This document shows positions 41,858 to 50,406 of a DNA stretch of 64,000 nucleotides, piece by piece. The stretch spans positions 104,653 to 168,652 of the forward strand of contig CAZVNM010000006.1 of assembly GCA_964628685.1 (NCBI GenBank), given 5' to 3'. The DNA is from CALMEC01 sp964628685. Lineage in GTDB: Bacteria > Actinomycetota > Thermoleophilia > Miltoncostaeales > Miltoncostaeaceae. Position 1 is the first letter of the stretch, and every line of letters begins with the position of its first letter. Below the pieces are notes generated by a model. That model worked only from the letters and a program-made list of their open reading frames with translations. It searched no databases and was not told where the DNA came from. The translations under genes were made by a program, and so were the position numbers.

Positions 41858-41890
41858 ATGCGACACCCCCAGACGGGCGGACGACCGTGA
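41858..41890 (+). CDS. 10-residue leader peptide before the ABC exporter
   Basis: ATG 41858 follows GAGAGGAGAGG and encodes MRHPQTGGRP. Its TGA overlaps the GTG of the ATPase gene as GTGA. The gene itself lacks another ribosome-binding site, so the leader probably feeds ribosomes to it. A regulatory role such as antibiotic-sensing stalling is possible but unproven. Confidence 0.45.
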   Translation: MRHPQTGGRP

Positions 41891-42687
41891 GCGCCACCAT
41901 CGAGGCCCGCGGCCTGGTGAAGCACTTCACCGACCGGTCCGGCACGGTGGAGGCGGTGCGCGGCGTTGACCTGGAGATCGCGGAGGGCGAGATCTTCGCG
42001 TTCCTGGGCCCCAACGGCGCGGGAAAGTCGACCACCGTCCGCATGCTCACGACGCTGACGACGATCACCGCCGGCACCGCCAGGGTGGCGGGCCTGGACG
42101 TCGCCACCCAGGCCGACGAGGTGCGCCACCGGATGGGCGTCGCCCTGCAGGAGGCCGGGCTCGATCCCCGCCAGACCGCGCGCGAGCTCCTGGTCCTGCA
42201 GGCACGGCTCTTCGGCATCGACGCCCAGGCCGCCGGCCGGCGCGCCGACGAACTCCTGGAGCTCGTGGGCCTGACCGATGTGGCCGGGCGACGCATCAAG
42301 GGCTTCTCCGGCGGCATGAAACGTCGGCTCGACCTGGCGTCCGCCCTCGTGCACGAGCCGCAGGTGCTCTTCCTCGACGAGCCCACCACGGGGCTTGACC
42401 CCGCCAGCCGCATCACGATCTGGGACGAGGTGCGGCGCATCAACGACGAGCACGGCATCACGGTCTTCCTCACCACCCAGTACCTGGAGGAGGCCGACCA
42501 GCTCTGCGACCGTCTCGCGATCATCGACGACGGGACGATCGTGGAGCAGGGCACGCCGGCCGCGCTGAAGGCCGCACTGCGGGAACGCCGCGGCCTCGAC
42601 TCCGATCCCACCCTCGACGATGTGTTCCTCGACGTGACCGGCCGCACCCGCACGCGGCAGGCCGGCGAGGTGCAGGAGGTCGCATGA
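41887..42687 (+). CDS. ABC exporter ATP-binding protein, DrrA-like
   Basis: The 266-residue ATPase has FLGPNGAGKSTTVRML, signature FSGGMKRRLDLASAL, VLFLDEPTTGLDP and FLTTQYLEEADQL. The DrrA-type C-terminal motif DPTLDDVFLDVTG is present, which marks daunorubicin-resistance-type exporters. With the permease gene (ATGA overlap) it would export a drug or lipid; substrate unknown. GTG 41887 is coupled to the leader ORF. Confidence 0.88.
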   Translation: MSATIEARGLVKHFTDRSGTVEAVRGVDLEIAEGEIFAFLGPNGAGKSTTVRMLTTLTTITAGTARVAGLDVATQADEVRHRMGVALQEAGLDPRQTARELLVLQARLFGIDAQAAGRRADELLELVGLTDVAGRRIKGFSGGMKRRLDLASALVHEPQVLFLDEPTTGLDPASRITIWDEVRRINDEHGITVFLTTQYLEEADQLCDRLAIIDDGTIVEQGTPAALKAALRERRGLDSDPTLDDVFLDVTGRTRTRQAGEVQEVA

Positions 42688-43439
42688 GCGCCGCACTCAC
42701 ACTCGGCGGGCGGGCGATCCGCGAATCGCTGCGGACCCCCGAGGCCCTCGTCCCCACCGTCCTCATCCCGCTCTTCTTCCTGGTGGTGAACGTCGGACAG
42801 GCGGGCAAGATCTTCCCGTCCGACTCCACCCCGTTCCTCAACGGCCAGAATTACGCCGCGTTCCAGCTTCCGGCCTCCATCCTCCTGGCCGCGTCGTTCG
42901 GCTCGGCGGCCCTCTACCTGGTGGAGGACATCGAGGGCGGATACTTCGACAAGCTGCGCGCCACACCGGCCGCGCGCAGCTCGCTGGTCTTCGGCCGCCT
43001 CCTCGCCGAGGCGGTGAAGAGCTTCCTCATCACGATCGTGATGGTCCTCCTGGCGCTGCCGTTCGGGATCACCGTCGACAGCGGCGTCGGCGGCTTCCTG
43101 CTGCTGCTCCTGCTGGCGGCCGGCTGGGCGATCGTCTACTCGGGGTTCATGCAGCTCATCGCCGTCAGGACCCGAAGCGCCGCCGCCACCAACGCGGGGA
43201 GCATGGTCTTCTTCCCGCTCCTCTTCCTCACACCCAACTTCGTGCCGCGCGACATGCTGACGCGTCCCATGGAGATCGCGGCGACCTTCAACCCGGTCAC
43301 CTACATCATGGAGGCCATGCGGTCGCTGGTGCTGAACGAGCTCGACTGGGCGATCATCGGCAGGGGCTTCCTGGTGATCGTCGCCTCGGGGATCGTCATG
43401 GTGTTCCTGAGCGTGCGGATGGTCAACCGCTACGACTGA
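42684..43439 (+). CDS. ABC-2 type exporter permease, DrrB-like
   Basis: The 251-residue membrane protein has about six hydrophobic segments, the amphipathic EALVPTVLIPLFFLVVNVGQ region, EGGYFDKLRATPAARSSLVFGRLLA and FFPLLFLTPNFVPRDMLTRPM followed by NPVTYIMEAMRSLV. This is the ABC-2/DrrB pattern. It forms the channel for the preceding ATPase. The stop lies 3 bp from the stop of hemW on the other strand. Confidence 0.87.
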   Translation: MSAALTLGGRAIRESLRTPEALVPTVLIPLFFLVVNVGQAGKIFPSDSTPFLNGQNYAAFQLPASILLAASFGSAALYLVEDIEGGYFDKLRATPAARSSLVFGRLLAEAVKSFLITIVMVLLALPFGITVDSGVGGFLLLLLLAAGWAIVYSGFMQLIAVRTRSAAATNAGSMVFFPLLFLTPNFVPRDMLTRPMEIAATFNPVTYIMEAMRSLVLNELDWAIIGRGFLVIVASGIVMVFLSVRMVNRYD

Positions 43440-43442
43440 CGC

Positions 43443-44543
43443 TCAGACGAAGTCCATCAGCCTGCCCGCGACGGCGTTCTGCACGAACCGGCCGTCGCGG
43501 GTGAGGCGGATGCGCTCGTCGTCGTAGGTGAGGAGCCCCATGTCGGCGAGCTCGTCCAGCGCCTCGGGGTGGTCCGGCTCGCCCAGCGCACGCCGGTCGA
43601 TGGGCTCGTCGCGCCGGAGCGCCAGCATCCAGCGCTCGAGGCGCCGGGTCGCCGGATCGAGGTCCTCGCCGCCGCGACGGGGCACGCGTCCCGCGGCGAG
43701 CGCGGCGACGTAGCCCTCCAGGTCGGGGGCGTTCCGCCACCTGGCCGCGCCCACGGTGGAGACGGCGCCGATGCCGACGCCCAGGTAGTCCGCGGCGCCC
43801 CAGTAGGCCAGGTTGTGGCGCGCCTCGTGACCGGGACGCGCGAAGTTGGCGGTCTCGTACCAGCGGTAGCCGGCGTCCTCGAGCGCGTCGACGATGCGGT
43901 GGTAGGCGTCCTCGGTGAAGTCCTCGTCCACCACCTCGCCGCGCGCCGCAAGGCCGGTCTCGGGCTTGACCTCGAGCTCGTACCAGGAGACGTGGTCGGG
44001 AGCCGCGGCCAGCACCTCCTCGATGTCCGCGTCGAGGTCGGCCGCGGTCTGGCCCGGCACCGCGAACAGCAGGTCGAGGCTGAGGCTTGGCACCCCGATG
44101 CGCCGGGCGGTCGCGACGGCCGCACGCACGCGATCGGCGCTCGCCCGGCGGTCCAGGCGCGCCAGCAGATGCGGTCGGAAGGACTGGGCCCCCATCGAGA
44201 TCCGCGTGACCCCCGCCGCCAGCAGACCGGTGAGCATCGGCTCGTCCACCGTCTCGGGGTTCGCCTCGACGCTCACCTCCGCCCCCGGCGCCAACCGATC
44301 GCGCACGGCCGCGAGCAGGGTCCCGATGCGCTCCGCGCCCATCAGCGTGGGCGTGCCGCCCCCCAGATAGACGGTGTCGATGCGGTCCGCCAGCCGGCCC
44401 GACTCCAGCTCGAGCTCACGCACCAGCGCGTCCAGGTACGCGTCGCGCCGGTCGAGTGCGCCCACCTGCACCACGAACGCGCAGTACCCGCAGCGTGATT
44501 CGCAGAACGGCAGGTGGACGTACAGGTGGCGGGCGCCCGTCAC
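43443..44543 (-). CDS. hemW: Radical-SAM haem chaperone HemW
   Basis: The 366-residue protein has the radical-SAM motif CESRCGYCAF (CxxxCxxC followed by an aromatic), VYLGGGTPTLM, SVEANPETVD, RISMGAQSF and SLDLLFAVPGQT, and the C-terminal HemW domain. HemW was long annotated as oxygen-independent coproporphyrinogen oxidase. The extra Cys after the motif (CNFC in HemN) is absent, supporting HemW. ATG 44543 overlaps the lepA stop as ATGA, a conserved pairing. Confidence 0.92.
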   Translation of the reverse strand: MTGARHLYVHLPFCESRCGYCAFVVQVGALDRRDAYLDALVRELELESGRLADRIDTVYLGGGTPTLMGAERIGTLLAAVRDRLAPGAEVSVEANPETVDEPMLTGLLAAGVTRISMGAQSFRPHLLARLDRRASADRVRAAVATARRIGVPSLSLDLLFAVPGQTAADLDADIEEVLAAAPDHVSWYELEVKPETGLAARGEVVDEDFTEDAYHRIVDALEDAGYRWYETANFARPGHEARHNLAYWGAADYLGVGIGAVSTVGAARWRNAPDLEGYVAALAAGRVPRRGGEDLDPATRRLERWMLALRRDEPIDRRALGEPDHPEALDELADMGLLTYDDERIRLTRDGRFVQNAVAGRLMDFV

Positions 44544-46357
44544 TTCTTGCCGGAGCCGCCGTCCTCCCCGATGGAGAGCACCGACAGGAACGCCTCCTGC
44601 GGCACCTCGACGCGGCCCACCTGCTTCATGCGCTTCTTCCCCTCCTTCTGGCGCTCGAGGAGCTTGCGCTTGCGGGAGATGTCACCGCCGTAGCACTTGG
44701 CCAGCACGTCCTTGCGCCGCGCCTTGACCGTCTCGCGCGCGATGATCTTGCTGCCGATGGCCGCCTGGATGGGCACCTCGAACATCTGACGGGGGATCGT
44801 CTTCTGCAGACGTTCGACGATGTGCTTGCCGCGCTGGTAGGCGACGTCGCGGTGCACGATCATGGAGAGGGCGTCCACGGTCTCGCCGGCCAGCAGGATG
44901 TCGAGCTTGACGAGCGGCCCCTCGCGGTCGCCCAGCATGTCGTAGTCCAGTGACGCGTAGCCCTTGGTGCGGCTCTTCAGCTGGTCGTAGAAGTCCAGCA
45001 CGATCTCGGCGAGCGGCATGTCGTAGACGATCTGCTGGCGCTGCTCGATCGGCTCCATCGTGTTGAAGACCCCGCGCCGCTCCTGGCAGAGCTCCATCAC
45101 CGCGCCCACGTACTCCGGCGGGATGAGGACGGTGCACCGCACGAACGGCTCGTGGACGGTCTCGATGTTGGACGGGTTGGGGAGCTCGGCCGGGCTCTTG
45201 ACCTCGAGCTCCTCACCGGTGGTCGTGATGACCCGGTAGGCCACGTTGGGGGTCGTGGCGAGGAGCTCCAGGTCGTACTCGCGCTCCAGACGCTCACGGA
45301 TGATGTCCATGTGCAGCAGCCCGAGAAAGCCGCAGCGGAAGCCGAAGCCGAGGGCCTGCGAGTTCTCCGGCTCCCAGACGAGCGACGCGTCGTTGAGCGA
45401 CAGCTTCTCGAGCGCCTCCCTCAGGTCCGGGTACTCGTCGGCGTCCACCGGGAAGAGCCCGCAGAACACCATGGGCTTCACCTCGCGGTAGCCGGAGAGC
45501 GGTTCCTCGGCCCGGTTGGACGCGACCGTGAGCGTGTCACCCACGCGAAGGTCACCCAGCTTCTTGACGCCCGTGATGAGGTAGCCGCTCTCCCCCGCCT
45601 CGAGCGACCCGGTGGGCGTCATCGTCGGGGTCATCACGCCGATCTCCTCGGCGTCGGCGGTGAGGCCGGTCTGCATCGCGTACAGCTTGTCCTTGGTCGT
45701 GAAGCGCCCGTCGACGACGCGGACGAACGTGACCACCCCGCGGTACTGGTCGTAGACCGAGTCGAAGATGAGGGCGCGCGGCGGCGCGTCGCGGTCGCCG
45801 CTGGGGGGCGGGATGCGCGAGACCACGTCCTCCAGCACGTCCTCGATGCCCTGTCCGGTCTTGGCCGAGATGCGCAGCACGTTCTCGGGCCGGTCGCCGA
45901 TCAGGTCGGCGATCGCCCGTGAGTGCAGCTCCGGGTCGGCGGCCGGCAGGTCGATCTTGTTGAGGACCGGGATGAGCTCCAGATCGGCCTCGAGCGCCAG
46001 GTAGGTGTTGGCGAGCGTCTGGGCCTCGATGCCCTGGCTCGCGTCCACCACGAGCAGCGCCCCCTCGCACGCCGCCAGGCTGCGCGAGACCTCGTACGAG
46101 AAGTCCACGTGGCCCGGCGTGTCGATGAGGTTCAGCTGGTAGGTCTCACCATCGGAGGCGGTGTAGAAGACCCGCACCGCCTGGGCCTTGATCGTGATGC
46201 CGCGCTCGCGCTCGAGGTCCATCGAGTCGAGCAGCTGGGAGCGCATGTCCCGTTCGGCGACGGTGTTGGTGATCTGCAGGATGCGATCGGCCAGGGTCGA
46301 CTTGCCGTGGTCGATGTGGGCGATGATGCAGAAGTTGCGGATGTGCGACTGGTCCAA
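44540..46357 (-). CDS. lepA: Elongation factor 4 (LepA)
   Basis: The 605-residue translational GTPase has AHIDHGKSTLADRILQ, RGITIKAQAVR, DTPGHVDFSYEV, NKIDLPAADPE and the LepA-specific C-terminus ending CYGGDISRKRKLLERQKEGKKRMKQVG. It promotes correct translocation and ribosome biogenesis. TTG 46357 lies seven bases after the murJ stop. Full length with all G motifs. Confidence 0.96.
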   Translation of the reverse strand: MDQSHIRNFCIIAHIDHGKSTLADRILQITNTVAERDMRSQLLDSMDLERERGITIKAQAVRVFYTASDGETYQLNLIDTPGHVDFSYEVSRSLAACEGALLVVDASQGIEAQTLANTYLALEADLELIPVLNKIDLPAADPELHSRAIADLIGDRPENVLRISAKTGQGIEDVLEDVVSRIPPPSGDRDAPPRALIFDSVYDQYRGVVTFVRVVDGRFTTKDKLYAMQTGLTADAEEIGVMTPTMTPTGSLEAGESGYLITGVKKLGDLRVGDTLTVASNRAEEPLSGYREVKPMVFCGLFPVDADEYPDLREALEKLSLNDASLVWEPENSQALGFGFRCGFLGLLHMDIIRERLEREYDLELLATTPNVAYRVITTTGEELEVKSPAELPNPSNIETVHEPFVRCTVLIPPEYVGAVMELCQERRGVFNTMEPIEQRQQIVYDMPLAEIVLDFYDQLKSRTKGYASLDYDMLGDREGPLVKLDILLAGETVDALSMIVHRDVAYQRGKHIVERLQKTIPRQMFEVPIQAAIGSKIIARETVKARRKDVLAKCYGGDISRKRKLLERQKEGKKRMKQVGRVEVPQEAFLSVLSIGEDGGSGKK

Positions 46358-46364
46358 AGCCCGC

Positions 46365-48149
46365 CTATCGTAGCCTGGATCGGAGTTGGGACAGCACCTG
46401 GACCTCGCGCATGCGCAGTCCGTGGCACACGGCGAGGTAGGCGAGCGTCGCCAGGGCGATCGCGACCCCGACGCTCACGATCTGCGCGGGGAGGGACCTG
46501 CCGAGCCCCTCGTCCAGCAGGTGCCAGAATCCGTAGGCCCAGGCGCCCATCATCGCGCCGGCCACGAGGGTGTGCGCCATGCCGTCGGCGATGGAGCAGA
46601 AGTCGACGCCCTCGATGCGGCGGGCGAGCAGGGTGAGCAGCGCCAGGAAGCTCACGAGGCTCGAGATGGAGGTGGCGAGCGGGATGCCGCCGGTGCCGAG
46701 CGGGATGATGAGGACGAGGTTGAGCGCCGCGTTCAGGGCGACGGTCGCCCCGGCGATCTTGGTGGGGGTCCAGGGCTGCTGCAGGCTGAAGAACGCCCGG
46801 ATGAGCAGCAGGCTGGCGCCGTTGAAGACCAGGCCGAAGACGAAGTAGAAGAGCGACTCGGAGGTGAGGGCGGTCGCCGCCGCGTCGAACTCGCCGCGCT
46901 CGAACACCAGACGCGTGACCGGCACCGCGAGCAGGGCCAGCACGATCGAGGACGGCACCAGCATGAAGAAGATCTGCCGGGTGCCGGTGGTGATCACCTC
47001 GCCCATCCCACGCAGGTCGGTGCGCGCCGCCATGCGGGAGAGCGCCGGGAAGAGGATCGTCGAGACCGCGACGCTGAAGACGCCCTGCGGGAGGATGTAC
47101 AGGCGGAAGGCCGCGTCGATGGCGCGCACCGACTCCTCGCTCACCTTCTGGGCGATGTAGGTGTCGACGACCGCGTTGACGTTGATCATCCCCAGCCCGA
47201 TCGTGACCGGCAGCATCATGACGAGCACGGTCTTCACGTGCGGGTTGGAAAAGCCCAGCGAGAGTGGGAACGGCCCCTTGCCGCGCAGGCCCGGCAGCAG
47301 GTAGGTGAGCTGGACGACGGTCCCCACCAGGATGCCCACCGCGTACCCGTAGATGCGCTGGTCCCCCTCCAGGAACGGGGTGATCCCCACGAGCCCCACC
47401 AGGATCACCACGTTCCACAGCACGGGGGCGAACGCCGAGCTCGAAAACTCGCCGTAGGACTGCAGGAGCCCCATCACGAGCCCCGTGAGGCCGAGCAGCA
47501 CGACGATCGGGAACATGACCTGCGAGAGGCCGACCAGGTTGTCGATCTGGTCCTCCGGCAGGTTCCAGCCGAAGAAGGGCATGACCCACGGCGCCGTGAC
47601 GATGGCGACGAGGGTGATCGCGCCCAGCACCATGCTGATGAGCCCGATGAGGGCGCCGGTCAGCCGGCGTGCCTCCTCCTCGCGCCCCTCCTCGCGCAGA
47701 CGCGCGAACATCGGGACGAACGCGGCAGACAGCGCCGCGTCGGCCACCAGGCTGCGCAGCAGGTTGGGGATCTGGAACGCGATGACGAACGCGTTGATCG
47801 CCCCCTTCACACCGAACATGTGGGCGGCCACGATCTCGCGCGCGAGGCCGGCCACCCGGCTGACCGCCGTCCACATGGCGAAGATCGCGGTGGAGCGCCC
47901 CGCCGAACGGGAGGTGCCCTGGTCCGATCCGACGACCGGCTGTTCGGTCGTGACGTCCTCCGCCAGGAGCGACTCGGGTGTCTCGGGTTCGTGGATCGCG
48001 TCGTGCCGGCGCCCGGACGACGTCCCGCGCCCGTCAGCGGCGTCCGAGGTTCCCCTCCTCCGACCGTCCGCCCGGGGTGGGCCGCGATGATGGTGTGGCG
48101 CCGCGCCTGTGCATGCTGGTACGATACGCGGTCGTTCAGAACGTCTCAC
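46365..48149 (-). CDS. murJ: Lipid II flippase MurJ
   Basis: The protein has about fourteen membrane segments and MurJ signatures SRVAGLAREIVAAHMFG, FVIAFQIPNLLRSLVADAALSAAFVPMFA and YILPQGVFSVAVSTILFPALSR. It flips lipid II for peptidoglycan synthesis. The start is unclear: the frame has no ordinary start between GTG 48149 and ATG 47880, and the latter would cut into the first helix. GTG 48149 is listed; it gives a long polar N-terminus that overlaps the rpsT promoter region, so a rarer start codon inside is possible. It precedes lepA. Confidence 0.88.
   Translation of the reverse strand: MRRSERPRIVPACTGAAPHHHRGPPRADGRRRGTSDAADGRGTSSGRRHDAIHEPETPESLLAEDVTTEQPVVGSDQGTSRSAGRSTAIFAMWTAVSRVAGLAREIVAAHMFGVKGAINAFVIAFQIPNLLRSLVADAALSAAFVPMFARLREEGREEEARRLTGALIGLISMVLGAITLVAIVTAPWVMPFFGWNLPEDQIDNLVGLSQVMFPIVVLLGLTGLVMGLLQSYGEFSSSAFAPVLWNVVILVGLVGITPFLEGDQRIYGYAVGILVGTVVQLTYLLPGLRGKGPFPLSLGFSNPHVKTVLVMMLPVTIGLGMINVNAVVDTYIAQKVSEESVRAIDAAFRLYILPQGVFSVAVSTILFPALSRMAARTDLRGMGEVITTGTRQIFFMLVPSSIVLALLAVPVTRLVFERGEFDAAATALTSESLFYFVFGLVFNGASLLLIRAFFSLQQPWTPTKIAGATVALNAALNLVLIIPLGTGGIPLATSISSLVSFLALLTLLARRIEGVDFCSIADGMAHTLVAGAMMGAWAYGFWHLLDEGLGRSLPAQIVSVGVAIALATLAYLAVCHGLRMREVQVLSQLRSRLR
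48119..48124 (+). promoter_or_regulatory. -10 element of rpsT
   Basis: TACGAT stands about 40 bp before the rpsT start, in an AT-richer stretch. No clear -35 can be picked. It is within the N-terminal part of the longest murJ frame on the other strand. Confidence 0.4.
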
Positions 48150-48162
48150 CAAAGGTAGTCGC

Positions 48163-48417
48163 TTGGCGAACATCAAGCAGCAGAAGAAGCGCATCAAGCG
48201 CGCGCAGAAGCAGCACGAGTCCAACGTGCGCTACCGCTCCACCATCCGCACGATGCTGAAGGGGCTCGAGACCGCGGAGGGCGACGACCAGGCCGCCCGC
48301 GCGCGTGAGCTCACCAAGTTGGTGGATCGCGCCGCCGCCCGCGGTGCGCTGCACGCCAACACCGCGGCCCGCAAGAAGAGCCGCATCCAGCGCATCCTCG
48401 CCCGCACGGGCAGCTGA
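48163..48417 (+). CDS. rpsT: Ribosomal protein S20
   Basis: The 84-residue basic protein starts LANIKQQKKRIKRAQKQHES (TTG start with AAAGG eight bases upstream) and continues TIRTMLKGLE, KLVDRAAARGALHANTAARKKSRIQRIL. These are S20 hallmarks, and the length is normal. It binds 16S rRNA. Position near holA and lepA is usual in Gram-positives. The upstream open frame to 48109 adds nonconserved residues. Confidence 0.95.
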   Translation: MANIKQQKKRIKRAQKQHESNVRYRSTIRTMLKGLETAEGDDQAARARELTKLVDRAAARGALHANTAARKKSRIQRILARTGS

Positions 48418-48525
48418 ACCCTCGCGCCGGCCGGGTCGCATCAGACCCCGGGCCGGCGACGAACTCCGTCACCCGCCGACCGTCCGACGGGTGACCGGGG
48501 TGCAACGCCGCGGACGGGTCCGGAC

Positions 48526-49137
48526 ATGTGGGGGCATCAGCCAATCGTCCGAGGGACCCGATGCCACCTCACCCCGACACCCCCAGAGCGGTTCGAGACC
48601 GCGTTCCGGGCGCACTCACGTGACGTCCTCGGATTCGCGCTCCGGCGCACCGACCAGACGGCGGATGCCGCCGACGTCGTCGCCGAGACGTTTCTGATCG
48701 CCTGGCGGCGCATCGACGACCTGCCCACCGGCGCCGACGCGCGACCGTGGCTCTTCGCCGTCGCGCGCAACGTCATGGCGAACCAGCGTCGGGGCGCGCG
48801 CCGGCGCGAGCGTCTGGCCGCCAGGCTGGGCGCCGAGGTGGATGCGCAGCTGCTTCATACATCCCCCGTCGCCCCCGACCCGGAGGTCCGCGCCGCCTTC
48901 GCCGGCCTGCGTCCGGCGGACCGGGAGATCCTCGCGCTGCACGCGTGGGAGGACCTCGATCCGTCGGCCATCGCCACCGTGCTCGGCATCTCGCAGGTCG
49001 CGGCCCGAACGCGCCTTCATCGGGCGCGGGCCAGGATGCGACGGGCCCTCGAACGAGGATCGGCTGATCCGGACCGTGGCCCCGTGCCGCGACCGCCGCA
49101 CACGACCCCGGGAGCATCCGATGAACGACGACCGTGA
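48526..49137 (+). CDS. ECF-family RNA polymerase sigma factor
   Basis: The 203-residue protein has sigma region 2 (FRAHSRDVLGFALRRTDQ, AADVVAETFLIAWRRIDDLP, PWLFAVARNVMANQRR) and region 4 (LRPADREILALHAWEDLDPSAIATVLGISQVAARTRLHRARARMRRAL). It directs RNA polymerase to stress or envelope genes. ATG 48526 is the first start; the region 2 homology begins around residue 20. It overlaps the next gene by 17 bp, which suggests a sigma/anti-sigma pair. Confidence 0.88.
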   Translation: MWGHQPIVRGTRCHLTPTPPERFETAFRAHSRDVLGFALRRTDQTADAADVVAETFLIAWRRIDDLPTGADARPWLFAVARNVMANQRRGARRRERLAARLGAEVDAQLLHTSPVAPDPEVRAAFAGLRPADREILALHAWEDLDPSAIATVLGISQVAARTRLHRARARMRRALERGSADPDRGPVPRPPHTTPGASDERRP

Positions 49138-50263
49138 CATCCGGACGCACGTCGCGTCCCTCAACCCCCACACCGCCGCCGAGGTCGAGCGCCTGGACCT
49201 GACCGACGCCGAGGCGGATCTGCTGGACGCCGTCATGCGCGACGCCGCGCAGGAGCCCGCGCGGTCCCGTCCCACGCGGTCCCGGCGTCGCCGACTCGTC
49301 GCGGCCGGTGGCGTCGCATGCGCGGTGGCCCTCGCGACCGCCTTCGGCCTCACCAGCTTCGGCGACGACGGCTCGCAGGCCTGGGGCGCCGAGGCGCGCG
49401 CCTTCGCCCAGCGGGCTCAGCACATGCTCATCGACGGCTGGGCCGTTACGCGCGCCGACGAGTACGGCGGCGAGGGCGAGGTGAGCTTCACCCGTGACGG
49501 TCGGCGTGCCGACCTGCACTGGCGAAGGACCACCGTGGCGAACCTGAAGCAGGATCGCGCCGCCTCCGCCGACCTGACCGTGCAGGCCACGGTCGGCGAC
49601 GCCCCGGCGACGGTGTACCGGTACCGCGACGCCCCGGCGACCCCGCCCGACGGCGCCGTCGCGACGCCGCCCGTCGTCCCGGATGCCGGCGCACCGGGAT
49701 CGCAGGCGGGCCTTCGTCAGTTCACCGCGGTCTGGCGTGGTCAGAGCGCGACCATGGAGCTCCGCGCAGCGGTTGCGTCGCTCGACGAGTTCCGGGCGAT
49801 CCTCACCGAGGTGCACCGGACGCCCGTCGATCGGTGGCTGGCCGCGATGCCCGCGTCGGTCATCATCCCCGGCAAGCGGGCCGAGGCCGTCGACGCGATG
49901 CTGCGCGACATCCCGGTACCACCGGAGGTCGACGTGGCGGAGCTTCGCCGCGGCGTCGCGGTCCAGGATCGCTACCAGCTGGGAGCGCAGGTCTCGGGCA
50001 CCGTCGCGTGCGCCTGGTTCACGCGCCTGCGTGCCGCCGAGGCGCGCGGCGACGCCCGGAGCGCCCGTGACGCCCTGACGGCCATCGAGGGCACCCGCCG
50101 CTGGACGATCCTGCGGGAGATGCGGGCGGACGGCGGATACCCGGAGGAGGTGTGGCGTCTGGCCGGCACCGCGGCGGGCCGCACCGACGCGGCCGCCGGG
50201 ACGAAGCTCACCCGTGCGGAGGCGCTCTCAGCAGCGCGACTGCAGGAGTCCCTGGGCTGCTGA
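49121..50263 (+). CDS. Probable membrane regulator of the ECF sigma factor
   Basis: ATG 49121 with GGGAG upstream begins inside the sigma gene. The 380-residue protein has an N-terminal cytoplasmic segment (about 65 residues, acidic and helical), one membrane helix (RRLVAAGGVACAVALATAFGLTSF) and a large extracytoplasmic domain with FTAVWRGQSATMELR and a C-terminal Cys pair. The layout is that of a transmembrane anti-sigma factor, but the zinc HxxxCxxC motif is not visible. Binding to the sigma factor is inferred from gene order. Confidence 0.65.
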   Translation: MNDDRDIRTHVASLNPHTAAEVERLDLTDAEADLLDAVMRDAAQEPARSRPTRSRRRRLVAAGGVACAVALATAFGLTSFGDDGSQAWGAEARAFAQRAQHMLIDGWAVTRADEYGGEGEVSFTRDGRRADLHWRRTTVANLKQDRAASADLTVQATVGDAPATVYRYRDAPATPPDGAVATPPVVPDAGAPGSQAGLRQFTAVWRGQSATMELRAAVASLDEFRAILTEVHRTPVDRWLAAMPASVIIPGKRAEAVDAMLRDIPVPPEVDVAELRRGVAVQDRYQLGAQVSGTVACAWFTRLRAAEARGDARSARDALTAIEGTRRWTILREMRADGGYPEEVWRLAGTAAGRTDAAAGTKLTRAEALSAARLQESLGC

Positions 50264-50300
50264 GACCCGGGGGGTGCCGGCGCCGTGCCGGCGCCCCCCG

Positions 50301-50374
50301 CGCACGCCTGGTGCCTGGCACCTAACTTGCGGGGCGGCCACCTTGCAAGTTACGTGTCAGGCACCAGGCGTGCG
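50301..50374. repeat. REP-like palindrome, copy B
   Basis: Arms 50301-50330 and 50345-50374 (30 nt each) pair with two mismatches around a 14-nt loop. The arms share the core CCTGGTGCCTGRCAC with copy A at 39848. It lies between the convergent ends of the sigma-regulator gene and holA and could act as a terminator. Confidence 0.8.
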
Positions 50375-50406
50375 ACGGCGGCGAACAAGCACCGGGATCC
50401 CGGTCG

